Source of the DNA: Bacteroidota bacterium
GTDB lineage: Bacteria; Bacteroidota; Bacteroidia; Cytophagales; Cyclobacteriaceae
Assembly: GCA_018266395.1 (NCBI GenBank)
Contig: JAFEAM010000001.1
Coordinates: 1-64,000, forward strand
DNA length: 64,000 nucleotides
Direction: 5' to 3'
Position 1 is the first letter of the stretch. Each line of letters starts with the position of its first letter. The notes under the pieces are model-generated. The model ran no database searches and was not told the origin of the DNA. It was given only the letters and a program-made list of their open reading frames with translations. The translations under genes were made by a program, and so were the position numbers. Of the stretch, positions 16,355 to 24,489 are shown one piece after another.

Positions 16355-17626
16355 GTGAGCCGTAATACACTCAGGGTCATTATTATTCTCGCTGCTGTCA
16401 GCATTGCAGGCATTGCCTTCACGCAGGTCTATTGGGTGCGCAAGGCTTTTGACATTCGCGAAAACCAGTTCAATCGTGACGTCAATACCGCTCTGGGCAA
16501 CGTAGCCTCCAGGATTCTGGAAATCAATCGTGCACCTTCGCCTTCCAATAATCCTGTGCAGCAAATGGCCACCAATTATTTCGTGGTCCTGGTCAATGGT
16601 CCGATCGACGCCGGTATCCTTGAGTTCCTGCTGATTTCTGAATTTGAAAAAAGAAACATCACGGCTGAATTTGAATATGGAATATATGATTGTGCCGAAA
16701 GATGCATGGTGGGTGGCAATTACATTTCTCCGCGAAAAACAAAAGTGTCAGCTCATTTTCCTGAGACACCGCGACTCAATAATGACGGCTACTATTTTGC
16801 GGTCCAGTTCCCGGGCCTGCAGGCTAATCTCATCAGCCAGATGGGAATATGGGGATTCTCATCGGCTGTATTGCTTGTGGTTATATTCTTCTTCGTGTAT
16901 ACGATGCTCGTAATCCTGAAGCAAAAACGTCTTTCCGAGGTTCAGCGGGATTTTATCAACAACATGACGCATGAATTCCGGACACCCATTTCCACCATTG
17001 CCATTTCTTCGGAGGTTTTGAGGGATCCCGGCATTGTTCATCAGCCTGAGAGACTGCTCAACTATTCGACGATCATTCAAACAGAAGCGAACAGGCTCCA
17101 GCAGCAGGTGGAACGGGTTCTGCAAATGGCGCAGATGGAGAAGTCAAACGTGGGGCTGAAGCTGGAGGTCCTGGACCTGCACGCCTTGATACATGAAGCG
17201 GTTGCCAATCATCAACCCGCGCTGGAAGCCACCGGCGGTCAAATCTTCCTTGATTTATCGGCAGGCCATCCAATTGTCATGGGTGACAGGCTGCATCTTG
17301 CCAATGTTTTCTACAATCTTCTTGACAACGCGCTCAAGTACAATCAGGGACAGCCGCTCATCACCCTTAAAACGGCACAAGAGGGGAACAAGATCAGAAT
17401 AGGTATCGGTGACAACGGGGTAGGGATTCCAGCTGATGCCCTGAAAAGTATTTTCAAAAAGTTTTACCGTGTCCCTACCGGCAATATTCATAATGTAAAA
17501 GGTTTTGGGATTGGTTTGAGCTACGTCAAATGGATAGCAGAGAAACTTGGAGGCAGTATTTACGTTGAAAGTAAACCGGGTAAAGGTTCAGTGTTTCACA
17601 TGATATTTCCTCTCCATCAACCCTGA
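16355..17626 (+). CDS. Sensor histidine kinase
   Basis: Membrane sensor kinase. A first membrane segment (about residues 6-26 from GTG 16355) leads to a periplasmic domain of about 130 residues with two cysteines, then a second segment near 168-190. The dimerisation domain carries the phosphoacceptor His206 in FINNMTHEFRTPIS. The ATP-binding domain shows the N box (NALKYNQ), the G1 box DNGVGIP and the GFGIGLSYVKWIAEKLGG G2 region. The GTG start gives the family-typical short N-terminus VSRNTLRVIIIL; ATG 16331 would add eight residues but precedes the promoter box. The response regulator follows after six bases, so they form a cognate pair. The signal is unknown. Confidence 0.9.
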   Translation: MSRNTLRVIIILAAVSIAGIAFTQVYWVRKAFDIRENQFNRDVNTALGNVASRILEINRAPSPSNNPVQQMATNYFVVLVNGPIDAGILEFLLISEFEKRNITAEFEYGIYDCAERCMVGGNYISPRKTKVSAHFPETPRLNNDGYYFAVQFPGLQANLISQMGIWGFSSAVLLVVIFFFVYTMLVILKQKRLSEVQRDFINNMTHEFRTPISTIAISSEVLRDPGIVHQPERLLNYSTIIQTEANRLQQQVERVLQMAQMEKSNVGLKLEVLDLHALIHEAVANHQPALEATGGQIFLDLSAGHPIVMGDRLHLANVFYNLLDNALKYNQGQPLITLKTAQEGNKIRIGIGDNGVGIPADALKSIFKKFYRVPTGNIHNVKGFGIGLSYVKWIAEKLGGSIYVESKPGKGSVFHMIFPLHQP

Positions 17627-17632
17627 ACAGGT

Positions 17633-18310
17633 ATGACCAAAATACTTCTGGTTGAAGATGACCCTGCCCTCGGATTTGTCATTAAAGATAATCTGACCAT
17701 CAGGGGCTTTGCCGTAAGTCTATGCAAGGACGGTGAAGAGGGCTATGAAGCCTTCAGTAAGGGCAAATTTGATTTGTGCATCCTCGATGTAATGCTGCCC
17801 CGAAAGGACGGTTTCACACTTGCCAGCCAGATAAGGGAAAAGGATACCAGGGTTCCTGTACTTTTTCTTACGGCCAAGTCTATGGCAGAAGACCGCATAG
17901 CCGGCTTTCGTGCAGGCGGTGATGACTACATTGTCAAACCTTTCAGCATGGAAGAGTTAATGCTGCGGATGGAAGTGTTTCTCCGCAGAAGCCAACCTAC
18001 ATCAACTGAAGAGACATTGAGAATTGGTCATTATGTCTTCGATTGCAGGAACCTTGTACTTCTTCATCCATCAGGCCCGAGAACGCTCACACACAAGGAA
18101 GCTGAAGTACTTAAGCTATTGTGCACCCACCGCGACCGGGTTCTGAAAAGAGAAGAGATACTCAAGAGCATCTGGGGTGATGACGATTACTTCATGGGCA
18201 GAAGTCTGGATGTTTTCATTTCAAAGCTCCGTAAATACCTCAAGTCAGATCCCGCCATCGAGATTGTCAATTATCATGGGGTGGGTTTCCGACTTCAGAC
18301 TCAACCTTAG
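17633..18310 (+). CDS. OmpR-family response regulator
   Basis: A 225-residue DNA-binding response regulator. The receiver domain (1-120) has the acidic pair Asp9 and Asp10, phosphorylation site Asp52 in ILDVMLP, Thr80 and Lys102 in YIVKPF. The C-terminal winged-helix domain (about 130-222) begins after the TSTEETLRIG linker and contains the TLTHKEAEVLKLL helix and the HGVGFRL wing. It is cotranscribed with the upstream kinase. Its 3' end overlaps the convergent methyltransferase gene by 44 bases. Targets are unknown. Confidence 0.93.
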   Translation: MTKILLVEDDPALGFVIKDNLTIRGFAVSLCKDGEEGYEAFSKGKFDLCILDVMLPRKDGFTLASQIREKDTRVPVLFLTAKSMAEDRIAGFRAGGDDYIVKPFSMEELMLRMEVFLRRSQPTSTEETLRIGHYVFDCRNLVLLHPSGPRTLTHKEAEVLKLLCTHRDRVLKREEILKSIWGDDDYFMGRSLDVFISKLRKYLKSDPAIEIVNYHGVGFRLQTQP

Positions 18311-19472
18311 GGCTTCTCCGCGTGCCGGCATAGAGTTCATATTCCAATAAACGGCAGTCTAATTTAGCGCTGTAGAATTCTATCCGCCGTTTGGCTTTCA
18401 ATCCTATTTTTTTGGCCAACTCCATATTACCGGTAAAAATGTAGCCCATGTATCCCTGGCAACTTTTCTTCAGAAAGTCCCCCAATTGCTCATAGGTTGT
18501 TTCCAGTTCCTTGAGTTCACCCAGCCGTTCACCATACTCCGGATTAAAAAAGATAACGCCAGGCGGTGACGGAATCGGCGTATCGCGAAAATCACAAACA
18601 GAAAACTCAAGACAGGACAGCACTCCTGCAGCTTCGGCGTTGACTTTTGAAATAGCGATTGCGTCTTCCCTGTTGTCAGTTGCAATGATCTTCAGACCTG
18701 GTCTCTCCTGTACCGAAGCCTTGATGCGTGCCAATTCTTCCTCATAGTAAGAAGTCTGGTAGCCCTTGATGTGCATGAATCCATAGGCGGGCCTGAACAA
18801 GCCGGGATAGCGGGAGGTGGCCAGTAATGCAGCCTCGATGGCTACCGTGGAGGAGCCACACATGGGATTAACAAATGGACTCTTCCGGTCCCACTGCGTT
18901 GCCAGCAAGGTTCCAGAAACAAGGGCTTCCAGCATGGGGGCCTTTCCGGGGATTTTGCGGTAGCCATGCTTGGCAAGCGTGTGACCGGAAGTATCGACAA
19001 AAACCTCGGCTCGTTCATCTTTCCAGTAGAGATGTACTACCGTAAAATCCAGCAATGGACCTGAATCCGGCCTTTGTCCCGATTGATTACGAATGCGGTC
19101 GGCGATGGCATCCTTGACTTTTACATTAATGAAGAGGTTGTTGTTAACCGTGAAATGGTCTACCGTGCTGGTCACACAAACATATCCGTTGGAAGGCACT
19201 ACCTCCTCCCAGGCGTACGCTACGAGTGACCGGTATACATCATCAGGTTTATCTGAACGAAAAGTCTTCAGCGAATAAAGGACCTGGCTGGCACAACGAA
19301 GGCGAAGATTCAGATGAATGCAGTCCTTCATGGTCCCTTTTAACTCAATCCCGGTCGGAAACACACGATCAACCTGATAGCCCAATGCTTCCGTCTCCAA
19401 CTTCAGGAATGGGGCCAGGCGTTTATTGCATGTAACGATGATCCGTGAGGGGTTTTGAAACAAATCCTTCAT
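18267..19472 (-). CDS. THUMP-domain class I SAM-dependent RNA methyltransferase
   Basis: A 401-residue enzyme of the RlmL/YpsC group that methylates a guanine N2 in RNA, most likely 23S rRNA. The N-terminal ferredoxin-like/THUMP part (about 1-165) is followed by a Rossmann methyltransferase domain. The SAM-binding motif is DPMCGSSTVAIEAAL. The catalytic motif reads NPEYGERL where the textbook form is NPPYGER; one proline is replaced by Glu. The start overlaps the recO stop as ATGA, so tdk-recO-this gene read as one transcript. Its last 13 codons overlap the convergent response regulator gene. The target position is inferred by family. Confidence 0.85.
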   Translation of the reverse strand: MKDLFQNPSRIIVTCNKRLAPFLKLETEALGYQVDRVFPTGIELKGTMKDCIHLNLRLRCASQVLYSLKTFRSDKPDDVYRSLVAYAWEEVVPSNGYVCVTSTVDHFTVNNNLFINVKVKDAIADRIRNQSGQRPDSGPLLDFTVVHLYWKDERAEVFVDTSGHTLAKHGYRKIPGKAPMLEALVSGTLLATQWDRKSPFVNPMCGSSTVAIEAALLATSRYPGLFRPAYGFMHIKGYQTSYYEEELARIKASVQERPGLKIIATDNREDAIAISKVNAEAAGVLSCLEFSVCDFRDTPIPSPPGVIFFNPEYGERLGELKELETTYEQLGDFLKKSCQGYMGYIFTGNMELAKKIGLKAKRRIEFYSAKLDCRLLEYELYAGTRRSPKVESEVGNPPHDN

Positions 19473-20131
19473 TTAAAAATGTCTTTGAGTACCTCAAGAG
19501 AACGAATTGGGCCAAGATTTTCCAGGTGCGTTCCGTAGAAGCGAATCAGGTGGTCGAGGAGATTTCTTCGTGTGTAATAGCTCATGGGGATCGGCTGGTC
19601 ATACGGCGCCTGAAGCAAACATTCCAGCAACTCCTCTTCACCAGGCTCAGGGCGATGCCCGGCCAATACTTCCGAAGCCGTCTGTACTTCGAATCCCAAA
19701 TATCGGCTCAGCTTGAGCAGGAAGAGAAGGTGAAAGTTTTCAGGCTCTTGTGTTTGATCCAGTGCAATAAAGGACGCCACCATAAAATCAGTCATTTCCT
19801 CCGTGTGGCTCTTTTCGCGTACCACCTTGTTCAGGATCTCGGTAAGGAAAATGGCAATAGCGGACTTTCGCAAGTCCTGATGAATCTGCCGGTACACGTG
19901 AACACACTTGACTTCTTTAATCCTCATCAGGTTTGCATTCTCGCGGTGGTAAACCACCATGTCGAGTAAAGTCAAAGGCTGGAACAAAGCCATTCTGCTT
20001 TTCTTTCCTGAACGCACTCCGTTGACAAGGTAGCCCTGTAGACCAGATGCTGCCGTAAAAATGTTGACTATGACTGATGTATCCCCGTAGCGTGTACAGC
20101 GAAAGACAATGCCACGGGTCTTCAGAAGCAT
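19469..20131 (-). CDS. recO: DNA repair protein RecO
   Basis: Recombination mediator that helps RecA displace SSB in the RecFOR pathway. The N-terminal OB-fold starts with LLKTRGIVFRCTRYGDTSVIV (read from residue 2), a clear RecO signature, followed by FTAASGLQGYLVNGVR. The C-terminal part is helical. At 220 residues it is short, and the zinc-finger cysteines found in many RecO proteins are not apparent. It lies 54 bases after tdk and overlaps the methyltransferase start by ATGA, so translation is probably coupled. Confidence 0.9.
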   Translation of the reverse strand: MLLKTRGIVFRCTRYGDTSVIVNIFTAASGLQGYLVNGVRSGKKSRMALFQPLTLLDMVVYHRENANLMRIKEVKCVHVYRQIHQDLRKSAIAIFLTEILNKVVREKSHTEEMTDFMVASFIALDQTQEPENFHLLFLLKLSRYLGFEVQTASEVLAGHRPEPGEEELLECLLQAPYDQPIPMSYYTRRNLLDHLIRFYGTHLENLGPIRSLEVLKDIFK

Positions 20132-20185
20132 GATTGATTATTTTTTGTTGCCCTCTTCCTGTCCAGAATCAAAGAGACATTTCCT

Positions 20186-20797
20186 TCACCCCTTTTTCAA
20201 ACGTTCGACTCTTTCTTTCATTCCTTCCACGAATGCCTTCCGGCTTCTTGCCTCATAGGTGTCTTTCTCCCCAAGCATGACTTGCGCACTGGTATCATTC
20301 AGCCTGAAAGAATAGGAAGCCAATTCGCCTGTTTGTGCACAGATTGCGTGCACTTTTGTAACGAATTCAGCGACGGCCAGCAAATCAGGCATGGGGCCAA
20401 ATGGTTTGCCTTCGAAATCCATATCAAGCCCCGCTACAATGACTCGCTTACCGGAATTGGCAAGCTGGTTGCACACATCAACAATTGCTGAATCAAAGAA
20501 CTGGGCCTCATCGATGCCCACAACATTGCAGTCTCCTGCCAGCAGAAGGATATCACTGGCAAATTGTACAGGCGTGGACCTGATTGTCCGCTCGGAATGA
20601 GACACAATATTCGTTTCATGATATCGCCGGTCGATTGCGGGCTTGAAGATTTCGACTTTTTGTTTTGCGATAAGCGCCCGGTTCAGTCTTCTGATAAGTT
20701 CTTCGGTCTTGCCCGAGAACATGCAGCCACAAACAACTTCGATCCAGCCAACACGGCCCTCCGATTCTGTTCCTCCCAGCTGCGGTTCTATAAACAT
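20186..20797 (-). CDS. tdk: Thymidine kinase (type II, TK1-like) with degenerate zinc site
   Basis: Phosphorylates thymidine in the salvage pathway. The P-loop GCMFSGKT (24-31) and the IDEAQFF stretch with catalytic Glu97 are intact, as is the C-terminal lasso region around YEARSR. The zinc site of TK1-like enzymes needs two Cys-x2-Cys-type pairs; here only Cys153 survives, with Thr156, Ser185 and Ala188 at the other positions. The lasso must be held without zinc. It is first gene of the tdk-recO-methyltransferase unit; a degenerate box TAACTTG lies about six bases before the start codon. Confidence 0.92.
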   Translation of the reverse strand: MFIEPQLGGTESEGRVGWIEVVCGCMFSGKTEELIRRLNRALIAKQKVEIFKPAIDRRYHETNIVSHSERTIRSTPVQFASDILLLAGDCNVVGIDEAQFFDSAIVDVCNQLANSGKRVIVAGLDMDFEGKPFGPMPDLLAVAEFVTKVHAICAQTGELASYSFRLNDTSAQVMLGEKDTYEARSRKAFVEGMKERVERLKKG

Positions 20798-20853
20798 AGG
20801 TGCAAGTTAACGGTCGCCGTCAAATTCCCGATGTGGAGTTAACGCTGATTCAA

Positions 20854-20861
20854 TACCTTTG
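20854..20861 (+). promoter_or_regulatory. -7 promoter box TACCTTTG
   Basis: Exact TAnnTTTG match 19 bases before the TTG start of the aminotransferase gene. It excludes the in-frame GTG at 20800, which would lie upstream of transcription start. Confidence 0.55.
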
Positions 20862-20880
20862 GCCCTCAAACGATCACTCT

Positions 20881-22023
20881 TTGGAAATCATCTCTCGTTT
20901 GCCGGAAACCGGCACTTCCATTTTTACGGTCATGTCCAAAATGGCTGTGGAACATGGCGCCATCAATCTGTCACAAGGTTTTCCCGATTTTCCGGTTTCA
21001 GAGGCGTTGATAGAGTTGATTCATCAGAACCTGCTGGCCGGGCACAATCAATATGCGCCTATGCCGGGTGTACCCGCACTACAGCAGGTAATCGCAACAG
21101 CCGTGCATCGCAGCTATCAGAGACCCACAGACCCGGAGAAAGAAGTAACCGTGACGGCCGGTGGGACCGAGGCGCTGTTTGCAACAATTGCGGCGTTGGT
21201 CCACCCCGGTGATGAAGTTATTGTCTTCGATCCAGCCTATGATTCCTATGGGCCCTCTATCCGTTTGAATGGAGGAGTTCCAGTTCATATTGACCTGAAT
21301 ATGCCAAAGTTCTGGATCGACTGGGATGAAGTAAGGGCACGCATTTGTGACCGGACAAGGATGATCATTATCAATACGCCTCACAATCCTACGGGCACCG
21401 TGCTGCAGCAACGTGATCTGCGCGAGCTGGAGGATATTGTTGCCAGACACAACATCATCATTCTCAGCGATGAGGTTTATGAATGGCTCATCTTCGATTC
21501 AATGGAACATCAGAGCGTACTTAGATATCCTGCACTCGCAGAAAATGCAGTCGCAGTATTCTCTTTTGGGAAGACGTTCCATGCAACCGGATGGAAGGTT
21601 GGGTATGTGGTGGCTGCAGAAAATCTTACACGAGAAATCCGGAAGACCCACCAGTTTATTACGTTCAGTGTAAACACACCTGTTCAGCTCGCATTGGCTG
21701 AATACATGCGAAACCCGGAGAACTATATTCACTTGGGTCAGTTTTATCAGCAGAAGCGTGACTTCTTCCTCGACCAGATACGGGGATCATCATTTGAACC
21801 TCTCCCCAGTCATGGAACCTATTTTCAACTCATGTCGTATCGCAATGTTTCCATGAGACCCGATGTGGAGATGGCAACCTGGATGACTAAAGCACACAAG
21901 CTGGCCTCCATTCCCGTTTCGGTATTTTATAACAATAAGAGCGACCACAGGATACTTCGTTTCTGTTTTGCAAAAAGTCAGCAAACACTTTCAAAGGCAG
22001 GTGAAATCCTGAGAAAATTGTAA
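20881..22023 (+). CDS. Methionine/glutamine-type aminotransferase (class I fold)
   Basis: PLP aminotransferase related to YbdL and glutamine transaminase K, which transaminate methionine or its keto acid with glutamine. The TTG at 20881 gives 380 residues starting EIISRLPETGTSIFTVMS, which aligns with the normal family N-terminus; the in-frame GTG at 20800 precedes the promoter box. NLSQGFPDF, the TAGGTEALFATIAAL cofactor region and the PLP lysine in FSFGKTFHATGWK are clear. The stop overlaps the ATG of an omega-amidase as TAATG. The pairing matches the known coupling of glutamine transamination with removal of the alpha-keto-glutaramate it makes. The exact amino-acid partner is inferred. Confidence 0.87.
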   Translation: MEIISRLPETGTSIFTVMSKMAVEHGAINLSQGFPDFPVSEALIELIHQNLLAGHNQYAPMPGVPALQQVIATAVHRSYQRPTDPEKEVTVTAGGTEALFATIAALVHPGDEVIVFDPAYDSYGPSIRLNGGVPVHIDLNMPKFWIDWDEVRARICDRTRMIIINTPHNPTGTVLQQRDLRELEDIVARHNIIILSDEVYEWLIFDSMEHQSVLRYPALAENAVAVFSFGKTFHATGWKVGYVVAAENLTREIRKTHQFITFSVNTPVQLALAEYMRNPENYIHLGQFYQQKRDFFLDQIRGSSFEPLPSHGTYFQLMSYRNVSMRPDVEMATWMTKAHKLASIPVSVFYNNKSDHRILRFCFAKSQQTLSKAGEILRKL

Positions 22024-22817
22024 TGGCCCCGTTAAGCGTCTCTTTGATTCAATCTGCTCTGCACTGGGAAGATCCTCAGGCCAATATGGCGATGCTGGAG
22101 GAGAAGATCTGGCAGCTTTCAGGTCCTGTTGATGTTATTGTCCTTCCCGAAATGTTCACCACCGGATTTACCATGAATGCATCATCGGTTGCCGAAGTGA
22201 TGGGTGAGCGAACCTTCAGGTGGATGAAGCAGATGTCAGCTCAAACTGGCGCATTGCTCCTGGGAAGCTTTATTGCAAAGGAAAATGGCCGCTATTTCAA
22301 CCGTCTATTGTGGATGGAGCCTGATGGGCAGTTCAAAACCTACGACAAGCGTCATCTCTTCAGAATGGCTAATGAACATCAGGCCTATTCACCAGGCTCA
22401 GTCCGGCTGGTGGGCACCTGGAAAGGGTGGAGAATCTGTCCATTGGTTTGTTACGACCTTCGCTTTCCCGTCTGGAGTCGCAACGGTTGGGATGCCGAAA
22501 ACAACAGGATGAACTATGACTTGCTCATCTATGTTGCCAACTGGCCTTCTGCCAGGGTCACGCAATGGGATGCTTTGCTTAAAGCCCGAGCGATTGAAAA
22601 CCTTTCATATGCGGTCGGTGTCAACCGTACCGGTGTTGACGGACTGGGTATCGGATACGACGGACACTCGGCAATATATGGTCCGCGCGGAGAAGTGCTG
22701 GGCTTCGAAGAAGAAAAAGAGACCATTCTGTCGGCTACCCTTGACCCGAAAATTCTTGCGCAATATCGCTCCAGGTTTCCTGCGTGGATGGATGCCGATT
22801 CATTCGAAATCAAATGA
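22023..22817 (+). CDS. Omega-amidase, nitrilase superfamily (YafV/Nit2-like)
   Basis: A 264-residue carbon-nitrogen hydrolase that turns alpha-ketoglutaramate into 2-oxoglutarate and ammonia. The nitrilase triad is intact: Glu43 in LPEMFTTGF, Lys109 in YDKRHLF and Cys143 in LVCYDLRFP. The residues around it match the YafV/Nit2 branch. It overlaps the upstream aminotransferase by one base (TAATG), so the two are translationally coupled. Together they make glutamine transamination effectively irreversible and could serve methionine salvage. A general amidohydrolase role cannot be excluded. Confidence 0.88.
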   Translation: MAPLSVSLIQSALHWEDPQANMAMLEEKIWQLSGPVDVIVLPEMFTTGFTMNASSVAEVMGERTFRWMKQMSAQTGALLLGSFIAKENGRYFNRLLWMEPDGQFKTYDKRHLFRMANEHQAYSPGSVRLVGTWKGWRICPLVCYDLRFPVWSRNGWDAENNRMNYDLLIYVANWPSARVTQWDALLKARAIENLSYAVGVNRTGVDGLGIGYDGHSAIYGPRGEVLGFEEEKETILSATLDPKILAQYRSRFPAWMDADSFEIK

Positions 22818-22850
22818 GGTCTTAACCTTCTAATTGCCTGAAAATACCGG

Positions 22851-22858
22851 TAATTTTG
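22851..22858 (+). promoter_or_regulatory. -7 promoter box TAATTTTG
   Basis: Exact TAnnTTTG match 19 bases before the purH ATG. Confidence 0.6.
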
Positions 22859-22877
22859 CGGCCTCAACAAAGCCTCC

Positions 22878-24404
22878 ATGTCCAGCCGAAAAATCACCCG
22901 TGCCCTCATTTCTGTCTATAAGAAGGACAACCTCGAATCGATAATAGAGGCGCTGGCCTCCCAGAAAGTAGAATTGATCTCTACCGGGGGCACTCAGGAA
23001 TTCATTGAAAAACTCGGATATCCTGTTACGCCAGTCGAGAAACTGACGGGGTATCCTTCCATTTTCGGCGGCCGGGTGAAAACCCTGCATCCGGCTGTAT
23101 TCGGCGGCATTTTGTACAGGCGGGATGATGGAGGTGACCTGAGCCAGGCAAAGGAGTTTTCCATTTCAGGAATTGATCTGGTAATGGTTGACCTATACCC
23201 ATTTGAAGAAACCGTATCACAAGGGGGTAGCACTGAGGAAATCATTGAAAAAATTGATATCGGAGGTATTTCACTCATTCGTGCTGCTGCCAAGAATTTC
23301 CAGGATGTACTCATTGTGTCCTCCAGAACGCAATACCAGGAAGCTCTCGACTTGCTCAGGAATAAGCATTGTTCCACAGAGCTGGAGGACCGACAGAGAT
23401 TCGCCACTATGGCTTTTGATGTCACCTCGCACTATGATTCAGCCATTTTCCAGTACTTCAACCGCGATGCCGCAACATTGAGCTTCAAGTCAAGCCTTAT
23501 GGGTGGCCGGGCGCTTCGCTATGGGGAAAATCCCCATCAAAAAGCAGTTTTCTATGGCAATCTGGATGAATTGTTTGAACAATTGAACGGTAAGGAGCTG
23601 TCCTTCAATAACCTTGTTGACACAGATGCTGCCATTCACCTCTTAAATGAGTTCCCTGATGAAACGGCATTTGTTATCATCAAGCACACCAATGCGTGCG
23701 GGGTGGCCACAGCACCCAGTGTAAAGGAGGCCTATCTCAAGGCATTCCAGGCGGATACGCTGTCAGCCTTTGGCGGGGTTCTGGCTACCAACAAGCCTGT
23801 AGACCTGGAAGCAGCTGAAGCCATGAATTCATTGTTTTTCGAAATTCTGGTGGCTCCTTCCTTTAGTCCGGAAGCCTTTGAGTTACTTAAAACAAAGAAG
23901 AACCGGATTCTCCTGAGGCAACTGCAGCCGGTTGCGCAGGGCAGGCAAGTAAAAACCCTTTTAAACGGTGTCGTTGAGCAAGACCACGACTGGAAGACGG
24001 ATACGGAAGAAGATCTGAAAGTTGTGACGGAGCGGGTACCAACTGAAAAGGAAATCCGGAGCCTCCTGCTGGCCTCCAAGATTTGCAAGCATACCAAGTC
24101 CAATACGATCGTATTGGTGCAAGAGGGTCAGATGGTGGCCAGTGGTGTAGGGCAAACCAGCCGTGTGGATGCCCTCAAACAGGCGATAGAAAAAGCAAAA
24201 ACGTTCGGGTTTTCACTTGACGGGGCGGTGATGGCCTCAGACGCTTTCTTCCCTTTTCCGGACTGCGTGGAGATTGCGTCGGCGGAAGGCATTAAGGCAG
24301 TGATCCAGCCGGGCGGTTCAATCAAGGATCAGGACTCCATCGACAGTTGCAACAAGAACGAGATGTCGATGGTATTTACCGGGTACCGGCATTTTAAGCA
24401 TTGA
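22878..24404 (+). CDS. purH: Bifunctional AICAR formyltransferase / IMP cyclohydrolase
   Basis: Catalyses the last two steps of IMP synthesis. The N-terminal MGS-like cyclohydrolase domain (about 1-150) shows ISTGGTQEFI and FGGRVKTLHPAVFGGIL. The C-terminal transformylase domain contains the LRYGENPHQ hinge motif, KHTNACGVA and the HTKSNTIV stretch. At 508 residues the length is normal. It has its own promoter and is followed by an inverted repeat that probably ends the transcript. The other de novo purine gene in the window, purN, is 12 kb away in a different unit. Confidence 0.97.
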   Translation: MSSRKITRALISVYKKDNLESIIEALASQKVELISTGGTQEFIEKLGYPVTPVEKLTGYPSIFGGRVKTLHPAVFGGILYRRDDGGDLSQAKEFSISGIDLVMVDLYPFEETVSQGGSTEEIIEKIDIGGISLIRAAAKNFQDVLIVSSRTQYQEALDLLRNKHCSTELEDRQRFATMAFDVTSHYDSAIFQYFNRDAATLSFKSSLMGGRALRYGENPHQKAVFYGNLDELFEQLNGKELSFNNLVDTDAAIHLLNEFPDETAFVIIKHTNACGVATAPSVKEAYLKAFQADTLSAFGGVLATNKPVDLEAAEAMNSLFFEILVAPSFSPEAFELLKTKKNRILLRQLQPVAQGRQVKTLLNGVVEQDHDWKTDTEEDLKVVTERVPTEKEIRSLLLASKICKHTKSNTIVLVQEGQMVASGVGQTSRVDALKQAIEKAKTFGFSLDGAVMASDAFFPFPDCVEIASAEGIKAVIQPGGSIKDQDSIDSCNKNEMSMVFTGYRHFKH

Positions 24405-24414
24405 CTTGCATAAC

Positions 24415-24441
24415 CCCCGATTATTTCTCGTAATTTCGGGG
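24415..24441 (+). terminator. Inverted repeat between purH and mreB; probable terminator
   Basis: CCCCG and CGGGG arms (24415-24419 and 24437-24441) with an inner ATTA/TAAT stem (24420-24423 and 24431-24434) and a seven-base loop; two bases bulge. A short T run follows at 24445-24448. The 3' arm overlaps TAATTTCG (24431-24438), one base off the -7 consensus, so it could also influence mreB transcription. Confidence 0.5.
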
Positions 24442-24489
24442 CAATTTTCAAATGCTTCCACAAGAACAAACAGGAAGGAGTAAACAAGC

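Noticed and set aside
20800-20880. GTG start at 20800 for the aminotransferase
   Set aside because: It lies upstream of the -7 box at 20854-20861 and adds 27 residues absent from the normal family N-terminus.
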